Assembly (NCBI GenBank): GCA_938001865.1
Contig: CALLAW010000044.1
Coordinates: forward strand, 1 to 64,000
Origin: an uncultured Saprospiraceae bacterium
GTDB taxonomy: Bacteria > Bacteroidota > Bacteroidia > Chitinophagales > Saprospiraceae
Direction of reading: 5' to 3'
DNA: 64,000 nt
Shown: piece by piece, positions 1 through 7,887 of the stretch
Numbering within the stretch: position 1 is the first letter of the stretch
How the letters are laid out: every line of letters starts with the position of its first letter
The notes under the pieces: model-generated
What the model saw: only the letters and a program-made list of their open reading frames with translations
The model's database searches: none
Told to the model about the DNA's origin: nothing
Made by a program: the position numbers and the translations under genes

Positions 1-12
1 AACTCTAAACGT
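1..12 (-). rRNA. 5' end of a 16S rRNA gene (partial, runs off left edge)
   Basis: Read on the minus strand, the window ends in ...CGTTTAGAGTT. AGAGTT is how the universally conserved 16S 5' sequence AGAGTTTGATCCTGG begins. The leader and promoter immediately upstream fit an rRNA operon. Only about 6-12 bases of the gene are inside the window, so the call rests mainly on context. The exact mature 5' end cannot be placed. Confidence 0.55.
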
Positions 13-87
13 ATTACTGTCTTCTTCTTCTCTTCTCTCTATTCCCATTATGTCAATGATCTTTCTCTTTTCCCTCTTTCGGGGTCG
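13..87 (-). other. rRNA operon leader with boxA-like antitermination motif
   Basis: On the minus strand this purine-rich, gene-free leader carries GATCATTGACATAATGGG near position 45-60. This resembles the GTTCTTTGACATATTGG-type boxA-like motif found ahead of 16S genes in Bacteroidota (family knowledge). A short CCCCGAAAGAGGG hairpin lies right after the predicted transcription start. Together with the 16S start at the edge, this points to an rrn leader. The antitermination role is inferred. Confidence 0.5.
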
Positions 88-120
88 CAAAGATAACAAC
101 CTTTTTTACTCCAATCCAAA
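88..120 (-). promoter_or_regulatory. Bacteroidota-type promoter of the rRNA operon
   Basis: The minus strand shows TTTG (117-120), 21 bases, then TATCTTTG (88-95). This matches the Bacteroidota vegetative consensus TTTG-N19-21-TAnnTTTG. Transcription would start near 81-83 and run left into the rRNA leader. Confidence 0.7.
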
Positions 121-204
121 CTTTAATACAAATTAAATTTAAGAACTGGCCTATCTATCTGATTGTCAATACTTTAAATTAAAATATATTTTTTTTTATT
201 CCAT

Positions 205-237
205 TTTGTGAAATAGTTGAAGAAAGTTTTAATTTTG
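205..237 (+). promoter_or_regulatory. Promoter of tRNA-Asn
   Basis: TTTG at 205-208, a 21-base spacer and TAATTTTG at 230-237 match the Bacteroidota -33/-7 consensus. The spacing is the same as in the divergent rRNA promoter. The predicted start, near 243, lies about 14 bases before the mature tRNA 5' end. Confidence 0.65.
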
Positions 238-256
238 CAGTCGCTTTTATACAAAA

Positions 257-330
257 GCCTCCTTAGCTCAGCTGGTTAGAGCGGCGGACTGTTAATCCGT
301 AGGTCCAAGGTTCGAGTCCTTGAGGAGGCG
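257..330 (+). tRNA. tRNA-Asn (anticodon GTT)
   Basis: A 74-nt cloverleaf. The acceptor stem is GCCTCCT paired with AGGAGGC plus discriminator G. The D-loop reads AGCTCAGCTGGTTAGA, the anticodon loop CTGTTAA gives GTT, and the T-loop is GGTTCGAGTCC. CCA is not encoded. A promoter lies just upstream and a hairpin terminator just downstream, so it is a single-gene transcript. Confidence 0.97.
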
Positions 331-333
331 CTG

Positions 334-370
334 AATGCTCAACAATTTACTTTGTTGGGCATTTTTTATT
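334..370 (+). terminator. Rho-independent terminator of tRNA-Asn
   Basis: AATGCTCAACAA pairs with TTGTTGGGCATT (one G-T pair) around a short loop and is followed by TTTTTATTT. It starts four bases after the tRNA. Confidence 0.85.
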
Positions 371-506
371 TGTAGGAGTTTTATTTAGCTAGACTGAACA
401 ATAGTAATGGTGAGATAACATCTCTAGAGCAATGGGAGTTATCTGGTGTCTCTTCGAATGAAGTATGACATTTACATATAGTGCAATAAAAGAAACCTTG
501 TTGATA

Positions 507-1250
507 TTACTGACGACTAACGTTAAGTGCTGCTCCTATTATTCCTGCGTTGTTCAGGAGTGAGCATGCTGACAGCTTACATTTAGTATTGAGGTATTTA
601 GAGTATTTGTTCATTTTCTTGCTCACTCCTCCTCCAATGATGATATGATCTGGACTAAAGAGATGCTCTATGTGTTGTAGGAATTCATTGAGATTACTTC
701 CCCACTGTTGATAGTTGAGCTCTTGGTCTACTCTTACTTTGTTGGATGCGTATTTTTCGGCTATGGTTCCTTTGAATTTGAGATGTCCAAGTTCTGAATT
801 GGGAAGTAGATGACCATGTCGAAATATTGCGGACCCTATACCCGTACCGAGTGTGAGTAATATAATGGTGGTATTATCAGTGGACAATTGGGAGTATTGA
901 ACTTCGGCTATTCCCGCTGCATCTGCATCATTAATAGCTATGCACTTCTTTGATAGGTGCTCTGAAAAATAGTTATTGAGATTGATACCAATCCACTTTT
1001 CGGAGATATTGCTGGCGGTCTTACATTGTCCTTTGTCAACTATTGCTGGGAAACCAAAACCAATATTCTGTCCTTTGTAATCTGAGAGACTTATGACTTG
1101 TCTGACTGCGTCTAATACATTTAATGGTGAGGAAGGAGATGGAGTACTGACTTTAAATCTATCAGATAATAACTGACCCTTATTTGTGTCAACTATTGCG
1201 CCTTTAATCCCTGTACCGCCAATATCTATTCCTAAAATTTGACTTTCCAT
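507..1250 (-). CDS. ppgK: Polyphosphate glucokinase (ROK family)
   Basis: Phosphorylates glucose using polyphosphate (and often ATP) in the cytoplasm. The N-terminal phosphate loop GIDIGGTGIKG is at residues 7-17. The catalytic region with NDADAAG lies near residue 105, the TLGTGIGSAIF loop near 133 and GGGVSKK near the end. The 247-residue length and the absence of the ROK zinc motif CxCGxxGC fit the PPGK branch rather than ROK repressors or GlcK. It starts one base after the stop of the upstream cyclophilin gene and is the last gene of a four-gene minus-strand operon. Polyphosphate use is inferred from the subfamily. A VTC-type polyphosphate polymerase gene occurs at 33 kb in the same window. 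Confidence 0.85.
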   Translation of the reverse strand: MESQILGIDIGGTGIKGAIVDTNKGQLLSDRFKVSTPSPSSPLNVLDAVRQVISLSDYKGQNIGFGFPAIVDKGQCKTASNISEKWIGINLNNYFSEHLSKKCIAINDADAAGIAEVQYSQLSTDNTTIILLTLGTGIGSAIFRHGHLLPNSELGHLKFKGTIAEKYASNKVRVDQELNYQQWGSNLNEFLQHIEHLFSPDHIIIGGGVSKKMNKYSKYLNTKCKLSACSLLNNAGIIGAALNVSRQ

Positions 1251-1251
1251 A

Positions 1252-2145
1252 TTATTGGATTGGTATTACTTTAAGGATCTTGATATCGTCTAGTGGCCTG
1301 TCACGATTGTCTGTCTTAGCTACTGCTATCTGATCTATGACTTCGAGTCCTGATACTACTTTTCCGAATACTGTATATTGTGTATCTAGAAATGGTGTTC
1401 CTCCGAGTTTTTGGTATTCTTCTTTGTTTTGATCTGAATATTTTGCTCCGGAACTTTGTGCCATTATTTCTAGGCTTTCGACATTGACATCTTTGCCGTG
1501 AACTATGTAGAATTGGGATCCTGAAGATTTCTTTTGGGGATTAACGTTGTCTCCTTGTCGAGCAGCTGCTAAATATCCTTTGACATGATATAGTCCGTCA
1601 ACAAACTCAGCTGGAATGGTGTATCCTGGACCGCCTGTGCCTAATGCTTTGTTTGTTGGATCCTTTGAGAGGGGGTCTCCACCTTGAATCATAAAACTGT
1701 TAATGACTCGATGAAAGAGAGTTCCTTCGTAAAAGTTCTCATTGGCAAGTTTGAGAAAATTATCTCTATGAAGTGGAGTTTGGTCAAAAAGCTGGACGGT
1801 GATATCTCCTTTTGATGTTTTTATTTGGACTAGGCAAACTTCTGGTGCTTTCAAAATTATTTCTTTAGTGGTTTGAGTTGATTTTTTTCCTTTCGATGCT
1901 TCGAGAGTAATTTGGTGTCTACCGGAATTATAAAATTCAAGGTTTGGTTCGGCTTCTTCTGATGCTTTGTTGCCATCGATATACCAGCAATATTGCTCTG
2001 CATTGGTGGAGAGGTTGTTAGTATTCAGGTTGACTGGGAGTACATCTTTTTCCATATTATAGGAGAAATCTGCAATTGGCTTAGCACAGCTAGCTAGGGT
2101 TACTAGTGCTAATAAAAGTATAAATACTGATGAATGATTAAACAT
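1252..2145 (-). CDS. Cyclophilin-type peptidyl-prolyl isomerase lipoprotein with N-terminal PKD-like domain
   Basis: Cis-trans isomerase for X-Pro bonds acting in the cell envelope. The N-terminus is a lipoprotein signal with lipobox LASC (Cys20). Residues about 24-100 look like a PKD-type beta-sandwich (ADFSY start, CWYIDG core, GRHQITLEA). The cyclophilin domain spans about 105-295 with VQIKTSKGDITVQLFD, FHRVINSFMIQGGDP, AARQGD and GSQFYIVHG. An insertion before LGGTPFLDTQYTVFG is shared with the next gene, a paralogue lacking the PKD-like part. The two were probably formed by tandem duplication. It lies ten bases downstream of that paralogue in the same operon. Confidence 0.88.
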   Translation of the reverse strand: MFNHSSVFILLLALVTLASCAKPIADFSYNMEKDVLPVNLNTNNLSTNAEQYCWYIDGNKASEEAEPNLEFYNSGRHQITLEASKGKKSTQTTKEIILKAPEVCLVQIKTSKGDITVQLFDQTPLHRDNFLKLANENFYEGTLFHRVINSFMIQGGDPLSKDPTNKALGTGGPGYTIPAEFVDGLYHVKGYLAAARQGDNVNPQKKSSGSQFYIVHGKDVNVESLEIMAQSSGAKYSDQNKEEYQKLGGTPFLDTQYTVFGKVVSGLEVIDQIAVAKTDNRDRPLDDIKILKVIPIQ

Positions 2146-2155
2146 AGTTGGGGTG

Positions 2156-2809
2156 TTAATTGACTACTGAAATTTTCATTTTGACGTCCTTGACTGGTCT
2201 ATCTCCCGGTGCTGTCTGAACTGCTGCTAGTTTGTCAATGACATCCATGCCAGTGATGATCTCGCCAAACACTGTGTAATCCATGTCCAACATTGGTGTT
2301 CCTCCTATCTCTTTGTATTTGGCACGTTGAACGTCGCTATAAGTAATTTTTTTTGATCTTTCGTTGGCATTCAGTTCGTTATCTGAAGGTATTTTGCCCT
2401 GCACAATATAGAATTGTGAACCTGAGGATTTTTTTAGGGGGTTACCGCTCCCGCCTTGTCGTGCTGCGGCGAGTGTACCTTTGAAGTGTGGGGCTCCTAT
2501 TTCGGCGTCTATTTTGTACCCTGGACCACCACTCCCAAGACCTTTTCCTGGAGGTGCATCTTTGGAATTGGGATCACCACCTTGAACCATAAATCCATTG
2601 ATGACTCTATGAAATAGGAGGTCGTTATAAAATCCTTCGCTTGTAAGCTTGATAAAATTATCTCGGTGTAGTGGTGTTGAATTGTATAACTCAAATACCA
2701 TATCGCCGTATTCTGTTTCAATTTTTACTTTTCTTTTGCTATCGGTGTTGCAACTGAATATCGAGATTAAACTGATTATTAGGAGGAGTTGGGTTATCTT
2801 ATTAATCAT
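2156..2809 (-). CDS. Cyclophilin-type peptidyl-prolyl isomerase lipoprotein
   Basis: Envelope proline isomerase. A signal peptide ends in lipobox IFSC (Cys20), followed directly by the cyclophilin domain (VKIETEYGDMVFELY, FHRVINGFMVQGGDP, AARQGGSGNP, GSQFYIVQG, LDMDYTVFGEI). The Arg of the FHRVI motif needed for isomerase activity is present. Its start codon overlaps the stop of the upstream small gene in an ATGA arrangement, so the two are translationally coupled. Sequence and insert pattern make it a paralogue of the downstream PKD-containing PPIase. Confidence 0.9.
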   Translation of the reverse strand: MINKITQLLLIISLISIFSCNTDSKRKVKIETEYGDMVFELYNSTPLHRDNFIKLTSEGFYNDLLFHRVINGFMVQGGDPNSKDAPPGKGLGSGGPGYKIDAEIGAPHFKGTLAAARQGGSGNPLKKSSGSQFYIVQGKIPSDNELNANERSKKITYSDVQRAKYKEIGGTPMLDMDYTVFGEIITGMDVIDKLAAVQTAPGDRPVKDVKMKISVVN

Positions 2810-3150
2810 GCTTGGAGATATTTAATAATTTGATGCTTTAATATTTCTTCTTGTGGGTCTTTTCCCTTGATTGTAAATGGCTTGAGTTGTTTGTAGTGTG
2901 GCCAGCCATCTTGGTCTCTACCCTCAAATTGGTAGTATCCTTCGGATTCGAGCAGGGCACATACTGCTATGTGCATAAGGTCTTGCTTCTCTTCTTTCGT
3001 AAACTTGGTCTGTTTAAATCCTAGTTCCTGAACACCAATTAGGAGTAGGATGGCACGCATATCTGGGAGGTCTACTCCTCCAAGACTCTCTTTGATATAG
3101 TGTCTAACTTTAAGCCACTCAAAGTCTAATTGCCAATTTTCTATACTCAT
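2806..3150 (-). CDS. Conserved small cytoplasmic protein of unknown function
   Basis: About 114 residues starting MSIENWQLDFEWL. The ORF-track start is a TTG four codons upstream that overlaps the promoter -7 element, so the ATG at 3150 is preferred. There is no signal peptide or membrane segment. The protein is helical and acidic/aromatic-rich and ends with KGKDPQEEILKHQIIKYLQA. I do not recognise a domain; similar small proteins occur in Bacteroidota next to PPIase genes as far as I recall. It is the first gene of the PPIase/ppgK operon and overlaps the next gene by four bases. Confidence 0.7.
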   Translation of the reverse strand: MSIENWQLDFEWLKVRHYIKESLGGVDLPDMRAILLLIGVQELGFKQTKFTKEEKQDLMHIAVCALLESEGYYQFEGRDQDGWPHYKQLKPFTIKGKDPQEEILKHQIIKYLQA

Positions 3151-3159
3151 AATAGGGTG

Positions 3160-3167
3160 CAAATATA
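3160..3167 (-). promoter_or_regulatory. -7 element TATATTTG ahead of the PPIase/ppgK operon
   Basis: The minus strand reads TATATTTG and then GCACCC. It matches TAnnTTTG exactly. No clear TTG lies at the -33 position. The ATG follows only about ten bases after the element, so the mRNA would be nearly leaderless. Confidence 0.5.
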
Positions 3168-3323
3168 GTAAAGGGTGAATGTATTATTGATAGATGTGAT
3201 TTAAAAAAGGACTGATGGTAGGAATGGAAGGTGATCTCTGTGGTCAATTGGATCGGTAATGTGTCTGAAGAAGAGGCATAAGAAACACAAGTATGTGGTA
3301 ATGGTTAATGATCTCTGGTGGTG

Positions 3324-3908
3324 TCAAACTGAGAGTAGGTGTTCTACGGTATGACAGATAATATGACCAATCATAATGTGACACTCTTGAATAGTGGGTG
3401 TGTAGTCTGAAGGTATTTGGATTGTGTATTTGGAAAGCTCCTTTAATCTGGAATCTTTGGCACCTGTCAATGCTAGTGTGTCTATACCCATCTGATTAGC
3501 CATCTCTACTGACTGCAGGATGTTGGGAGAATTGCCACTCGTACTTATTGCAATCAAGAAATCTCCAGATTTGCCTTTGGCTTGAAGCAATCTTGCATAG
3601 ACTGCTTGGTATCCAAAGTCATTGGCTATGGCTGTCATGGCGGATGAATTAGTATGAAGTGCTTCTGCATTGATCCCTTGCCTATCTAGGAGATATCTCC
3701 CGCTGAACTCAGCAGCTATATGCTGAGCATCTGCTGCACTTCCTCCATTGCCACATAGGTGAAGAGCTCCTCCTTGTCTGAAGCAACTCACAAGTTGGCT
3801 ACAGAACTGGTCAAGCACTTGTTGGATATTACTATCGTGTAGTATTGCTTGTTTGGCTTGAATGCTTTTGGAGATATGCTGTTGGAATACTATTGAAAAG
3901 TCTTGCAT
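3324..3908 (-). CDS. gmhA: SIS-domain phosphoheptose isomerase
   Basis: Converts sedoheptulose 7-phosphate to D-glycero-D-manno-heptose 7-phosphate, the first step of ADP-/GDP-heptose synthesis for surface glycans. The single SIS domain has LCGNGGSAADAQHIAAEFSGRY (zinc/substrate residues His and Glu), the phosphate-binding STSGNSPN and a C-terminal QECHIMIGH with the remaining ligands. The 194-residue length is standard. It is the last gene of a run with two glycosyltransferases, separated from the upstream one by 15 bases. No other heptose gene is in the window, so a related sugar-phosphate isomerase is possible. Confidence 0.88.
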   Translation of the reverse strand: MQDFSIVFQQHISKSIQAKQAILHDSNIQQVLDQFCSQLVSCFRQGGALHLCGNGGSAADAQHIAAEFSGRYLLDRQGINAEALHTNSSAMTAIANDFGYQAVYARLLQAKGKSGDFLIAISTSGNSPNILQSVEMANQMGIDTLALTGAKDSRLKELSKYTIQIPSDYTPTIQECHIMIGHIICHTVEHLLSV

Positions 3909-3923
3909 TGGGTGATAAGATTC

Positions 3924-5051
3924 TTATTGAAAATGATTGAGTATATGGTGGTAGAGTCCTGACCATGTGATTTGCTGTTTTTGCTGGTCAATATTACTGA
4001 GTAGTCTTGTGCTCATCTGCTCGTGGTAGAACCTTAATAGTCCATCTGCTATCCCGTCTTTGTTGGGATTGACAACGATACCTGTCTGTCCTCCTTGTGT
4101 CATCTGTGCTAATGAACCAACATCTGTAACGAGTATAGGCTTGGAAAAATGTGTGGCGATCCTCCCTACTCCACTCTGTGTGGCAGAAATATATGGAAGG
4201 GTCACAATATCAGTAACTGAGAAATATGCTGCAACTTCACTGTCTGGTATGAAATCATTGCGCAAAATGACTCTATGTGACAAGTTAGAGTCTTGTATAA
4301 TTCGCTGATAAATATCGACTGATTCATAAAACTCTCCTGCAATAATTAGGTCAAGGTGCGGAAGTTGGTCTGCGATTTTAGCGAAAGCGGAAAGTAACTG
4401 AGAGAGTCCCTTGTAGGGTCTAACGAGGCCGAAAAATAGCATGTAGTCTCTCTGTGGATCAAGCCCTAAGATGTTGGCTGCATCTCCTTTGTCTAATGCG
4501 TGGCCGTAGTGATCATAAGGGGGGTGTGAATACTGAGATACAGAAACGGCTGGATACTGTTGGCGGATATCTTGATATACTGAGTCTGATATCGCCAAAT
4601 ACTTTGTGTCCAAATTCATCAATCTATTTACTAAAGTGGTATCAAAGTAGCCCGATTCGTGTGGAAATAGATTGTGAACTAAGATGAGTCTATTACATGT
4701 CAACTGCTTGAGGATACTTGCCATGCTGTAACTCATGAAGGGATTCCAATGTGGTGCTATGACGATGTCAGGCTGGAACAATTGAATCTGCTTAACTGTA
4801 CGTCTCCACGATAATGGACCTACGCTATGAACTGTACGCTGGATGTCTAACTGATATGGTGGCTTATCATTGCGATATTGGTCTTTGCCGGGAAATAATA
4901 TGCTGGGGTATTGAAAGGTAAAGGTTAGAATCTTGACTTGCCAATGCTGTCTTTGAAACTCTACAGCGAGTCGCTCTGTGAAGCTTGCGATCCCACCTCT
5001 ATATGGGTAAGCTGGACCAAGGAATACGATCTTCTGCTGAATATTGCTCAC
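3924..5051 (-). CDS. Glycosyltransferase family 4
   Basis: A cytoplasmic GT-B fold sugar transferase of 375 residues. The N-terminal Rossmann domain starts IVFLGPAYPYRGGIASFTERLA with a glycine-rich acceptor loop. The C-terminal nucleotide-sugar domain contains FFGLVRPYKGLSQLL, the DIVTLPYISATQSGVGRIA block in place of the usual EGFG-type motif, and VTDVGSLAQMTQGGQTGIVV. It overlaps the upstream GT2 gene by four bases (translational coupling). Donor and acceptor cannot be inferred. Likely roles are lipid-linked glycan or LPS sugar addition. Confidence 0.85.
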   Translation of the reverse strand: MSNIQQKIVFLGPAYPYRGGIASFTERLAVEFQRQHWQVKILTFTFQYPSILFPGKDQYRNDKPPYQLDIQRTVHSVGPLSWRRTVKQIQLFQPDIVIAPHWNPFMSYSMASILKQLTCNRLILVHNLFPHESGYFDTTLVNRLMNLDTKYLAISDSVYQDIRQQYPAVSVSQYSHPPYDHYGHALDKGDAANILGLDPQRDYMLFFGLVRPYKGLSQLLSAFAKIADQLPHLDLIIAGEFYESVDIYQRIIQDSNLSHRVILRNDFIPDSEVAAYFSVTDIVTLPYISATQSGVGRIATHFSKPILVTDVGSLAQMTQGGQTGIVVNPNKDGIADGLLRFYHEQMSTRLLSNIDQQKQQITWSGLYHHILNHFQ

Positions 5052-6010
5052 TCTGCTCTCTGTATGATGTCATCGATCTTATAATTGTTCCTCTCTTGTG
5101 AGTTGCGAATAATGAGCTCAGCTAAAAACCCTGCGATAAATAATTGGACTCCTACAATCACGAGAAGCATCCCTAAGAAAAAGAGCGGTCTGTCGTCTAT
5201 ATTACTCGTATGCATTACAAGCTTGGAGAATGCTAAGTATGCTAGGATTAGCATTCCAAATAATGTATTGAGACTCCCAATGGCGCCAAAAAAGTGCATT
5301 GGACGCTTACCGAACTTACCGATAAAACTGATAGAGAGCAGGTCTAAAAACCCATTGATAAATCTAGAGTAACCAAACTTAGTCACTCCATACTTCCTTG
5401 CTTGATGAGCTACTACTTTCTCTCCTATCTTGGTGAAACCAGAATTCTTTGCTATGACGGGGATGTACCTATGCATCTCTCCGTATACTTCGATATTCTT
5501 TACTACTTTGAACTTATATGCTTTGAGTCCACAATTAAAATCATTGAGTTGGATTCCGGAGATTTTTCTTGCTGCCCAATTATAGAGTTTGGACGGTAGA
5601 TTCTTGGTGAATTTGGGATCGAAGCGTTTTTGTTTCCATCCAGATACTAGATCATAACCGCCTTGGTCTATCATCTGTACTAGGCCTGGGATCTCCTCAG
5701 GACTGTCTTGAAGATCTGCATCCATAGTGATTATGATCTCGCCTTTGGCTTGATCGAATCCAACATTGAGAGCTGCTGACTTACCATAGTTTCTCAGGAA
5801 CTTGATTGCCTTAATGTACGGATACTTGGTGGATAGTTGTCGAATTACTTGCCACGAATTGTCTGTACTCCCGTCGTCGATGAAGATCAATTCGCATGAG
5901 TAATTATGCTCTGTGATGACTTGATCTATCCATTGGGTAAGTGGAGTAAGCGACTCCTCTTCGTTGAGAAGAGGTACAAGGATTGAAAGTTTGGGTTGGG
6001 TATTGGTCAA
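5048..6010 (-). CDS. Glycosyltransferase family 2 with C-terminal membrane segments (DPM1/GtrB/ArnC type)
   Basis: Transfers a sugar from a nucleotide donor, probably to polyprenyl phosphate, at the inner membrane. The GT-A domain (about 1-220) has LVPLLNEEESL, FIDDGSTDNSW and the metal-binding DADLQD. The K-rich WKQKRFDP and the HRYIPV region are typical of DPM-like enzymes. Two hydrophobic helices follow near residues 240-265 and 275-300. Length 320 fits bactoprenol glycosyltransferases. It overlaps both neighbours by four bases, in a DUF4199-GT2-GT4 block. Confidence 0.9.
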   Translation of the reverse strand: MTNTQPKLSILVPLLNEEESLTPLTQWIDQVITEHNYSCELIFIDDGSTDNSWQVIRQLSTKYPYIKAIKFLRNYGKSAALNVGFDQAKGEIIITMDADLQDSPEEIPGLVQMIDQGGYDLVSGWKQKRFDPKFTKNLPSKLYNWAARKISGIQLNDFNCGLKAYKFKVVKNIEVYGEMHRYIPVIAKNSGFTKIGEKVVAHQARKYGVTKFGYSRFINGFLDLLSISFIGKFGKRPMHFFGAIGSLNTLFGMLILAYLAFSKLVMHTSNIDDRPLFFLGMLLVIVGVQLFIAGFLAELIIRNSQERNNYKIDDIIQRAE

Positions 6011-6537
6011 ATCCTATCTATTAGAGGTTTTTGGTTTTTGAGGATTGCGGAGATTATGGCATTGACGATCCCTCCTGTACCAATCATGAGAGAAACATAC
6101 TGCAATAAGACACTTCCAATACTTGCGACATTTTGATCTTCAATGGCTTCGAATGACTTATCCATCACTTCTTCTCCCAACATTCCGCTCATTGATTCTA
6201 ATGTTTCAAATGAGATTTCTTTTTGGATGTCTATTAGCTCTGGAGATATGAAATTGGCCATGATATAGTAAATAGCAATTCTGAAAAAATATCCAATCGC
6301 TACGGTGAGGAGTATAGGCATAAATAATTGGCCAAATGAGGCGTAACCGTCCTGTTGTGACTTGACATCGTTGGCGGTCTTGATCATAATCAGTAATGCG
6401 ATCAAAAAGAGTGTCCAATTCCCATAGATTAGAAAGCCTCTAGGATTGACTAATATAAATGCGATGCTACCTATGAGAATGGCTACCCCTAAGAAGAGGC
6501 CATTCTTTATTGCCAAATTTTTTATTGCTGGGTTCAT
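6007..6537 (-). CDS. DUF4199 membrane protein
   Basis: A small inner-membrane protein of 176 residues with four predicted transmembrane helices (about 12-32, 38-52, 72-95 and 143-163) and a soluble acidic segment between helices 3 and 4 (ISFETLESMSGMLGEE). This is the DUF4199 pattern of Bacteroidota. Function unknown. It overlaps the GT2 gene by four bases, and it commonly neighbours this kind of GT2 and a dihydroorotase-like gene in the phylum, as here. A role with the glycosyltransferase is only suggested by context. Confidence 0.8.
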   Translation of the reverse strand: MNPAIKNLAIKNGLFLGVAILIGSIAFILVNPRGFLIYGNWTLFLIALLIMIKTANDVKSQQDGYASFGQLFMPILLTVAIGYFFRIAIYYIMANFISPELIDIQKEISFETLESMSGMLGEEVMDKSFEAIEDQNVASIGSVLLQYVSLMIGTGGIVNAIISAILKNQKPLIDRI

Positions 6538-6594
6538 CTTGCTTCGAATGTTGATTTGAAAAATAGGTGATATGTAGCTGATTGAGTAAGTAAA

Positions 6595-7854
6595 TCAGTA
6601 TTGCATGTAAGTTTGGTTATTGCCAAATATACCTAAAATTTTTCCTTTGAGGTCTACCTGCCAAAACGGTGAGTTTTTTGATTTAGATTTATTTGTTTGT
6701 TGATTGAGGGTAAATGCTTGCTTGGGATCAAAGAGAGTAACTCTTGCTTGGGCTCCTACCTCGAGATCAGGTAAGGTTATTTGGAATATTTCTCTAGGGT
6801 TGATTGCTATGCATTTGACGAAAGTCTCTAGATCGAGCTTATCTATGTGTGTATTCATTGCAGAGAATAGAGTCTGTAGCCCTGTAGCCCCGCATGATGC
6901 TTTGTCAAACTCTACCAACTTGACTTCTTGATCAAGTGGTTGGTGATCTGAGCAGATGATATCTATCTTCTGTTTATTGAATAATTTGACTAGTTGATTT
7001 TGATCATTAGCTGATCTGAGTGGTGGGTCGACTTTGTAGTTGGTATTGAAGGTTAGCAACTGCTCATCATTATGCACGAGATGAAGATAGTTAACTGATG
7101 TATATATGTCGGAGTTTGACTTACTACTCTGAACTGACTTGATACTCTGAGGTGATGACAACTTGTGCAGAAGGAGTTTGCCTTGAGCATACTGATTGAT
7201 ACTAATATCTCTATTGGTGGCAATATCCTCAACAATGGTTGCTTGTCCTGTAAGTCCTAGGGTGATATTGACGCTGCCTTCATTCATCTGCCAGTCTGGA
7301 GATAGGCTCTTCACTCTAGGCTGGTTGACTACTACTGTGTCTAATGCTCTAGCATACTGTAGTGCTCTGTAGAGATTACCTTCGTCACTGATGGAGTGTG
7401 CCCCATCGGTATATCCTATAGCTCCGACTGACTTGAGGTCATGCATCTCGGTAAGATGACTCCCTAAAGTGTCTCGTGTAATCGCTGCACACGGATGTAT
7501 GTCTACTGCATGGGACTGGCTCTGTGCAAGGACAGAAGCTAAGGCAGCTGAGTTATCTAATGTGGGTTGGGTATTGGGGAAGGTAATGATATCGGTAAAT
7601 CCTCCTGCTGCGGCTGTATCAAGTAGTGAGGTCAGTGTATCTCTAGATTCGTAACCTGGCGCTGTCAGGTGTGTACCAGTATCTATCCACCCTGGTGAGA
7701 TGCAACCTTTGCTTAGCAGATGATTATACTTACTTGGTTTGAGGTTTTTACCTATTTCGCTAAATTTACCATTCTTGATGATAAAATCGAGGGTCTTACC
7801 ATTGAGCTTGTGTCCTGGGTATATGACTTTGAACTTCTGGAGGTAAACTGTCAT
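6595..7854 (-). CDS. Dihydroorotase-like amidohydrolase lacking canonical metal/substrate residues
   Basis: Amidohydrolase superfamily protein of about 419 residues, most like dihydroorotase. The ORF-track start is a TTG; ATG 7854 (MTVYLQKFKV) is preferred. The canonical motif DxHxHLRxPG reads DTGTHLTAPG here: the first metal His is Gly and the substrate-binding Arg is Thr. Elsewhere FPNTQP, the HKLSS His, the PPLRS substrate region and the SDHQP Asp are recognisable. Bacteroidota commonly carry such divergent PyrC-like proteins. It may be an inactive or altered paralogue, or act as an ATCase partner. It lies downstream of the BatA-like gene and upstream of DUF4199. Confidence 0.75.
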   Translation of the reverse strand: MTVYLQKFKVIYPGHKLNGKTLDFIIKNGKFSEIGKNLKPSKYNHLLSKGCISPGWIDTGTHLTAPGYESRDTLTSLLDTAAAGGFTDIITFPNTQPTLDNSAALASVLAQSQSHAVDIHPCAAITRDTLGSHLTEMHDLKSVGAIGYTDGAHSISDEGNLYRALQYARALDTVVVNQPRVKSLSPDWQMNEGSVNITLGLTGQATIVEDIATNRDISINQYAQGKLLLHKLSSPQSIKSVQSSKSNSDIYTSVNYLHLVHNDEQLLTFNTNYKVDPPLRSANDQNQLVKLFNKQKIDIICSDHQPLDQEVKLVEFDKASCGATGLQTLFSAMNTHIDKLDLETFVKCIAINPREIFQITLPDLEVGAQARVTLFDPKQAFTLNQQTNKSKSKNSPFWQVDLKGKILGIFGNNQTYMQY

Positions 7855-7887
7855 CTGGTAACATACTGGTGAGTAGATCAATTGAGA

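Noticed and set aside
412-455. AGATAAC/GTTATCT inverted repeat after ppgK as terminator
   Set aside because: Short stem, long loop and no T-run on the minus strand.
2509-2721. 70-aa ORF inside the cyclophilin gene
   Set aside because: Same-strand shadow of a clear PPIase frame.
3924-6010. Capsule or O-antigen cluster
   Set aside because: Only two glycosyltransferases and gmhA; no polymerase, flippase or further sugar-nucleotide genes.
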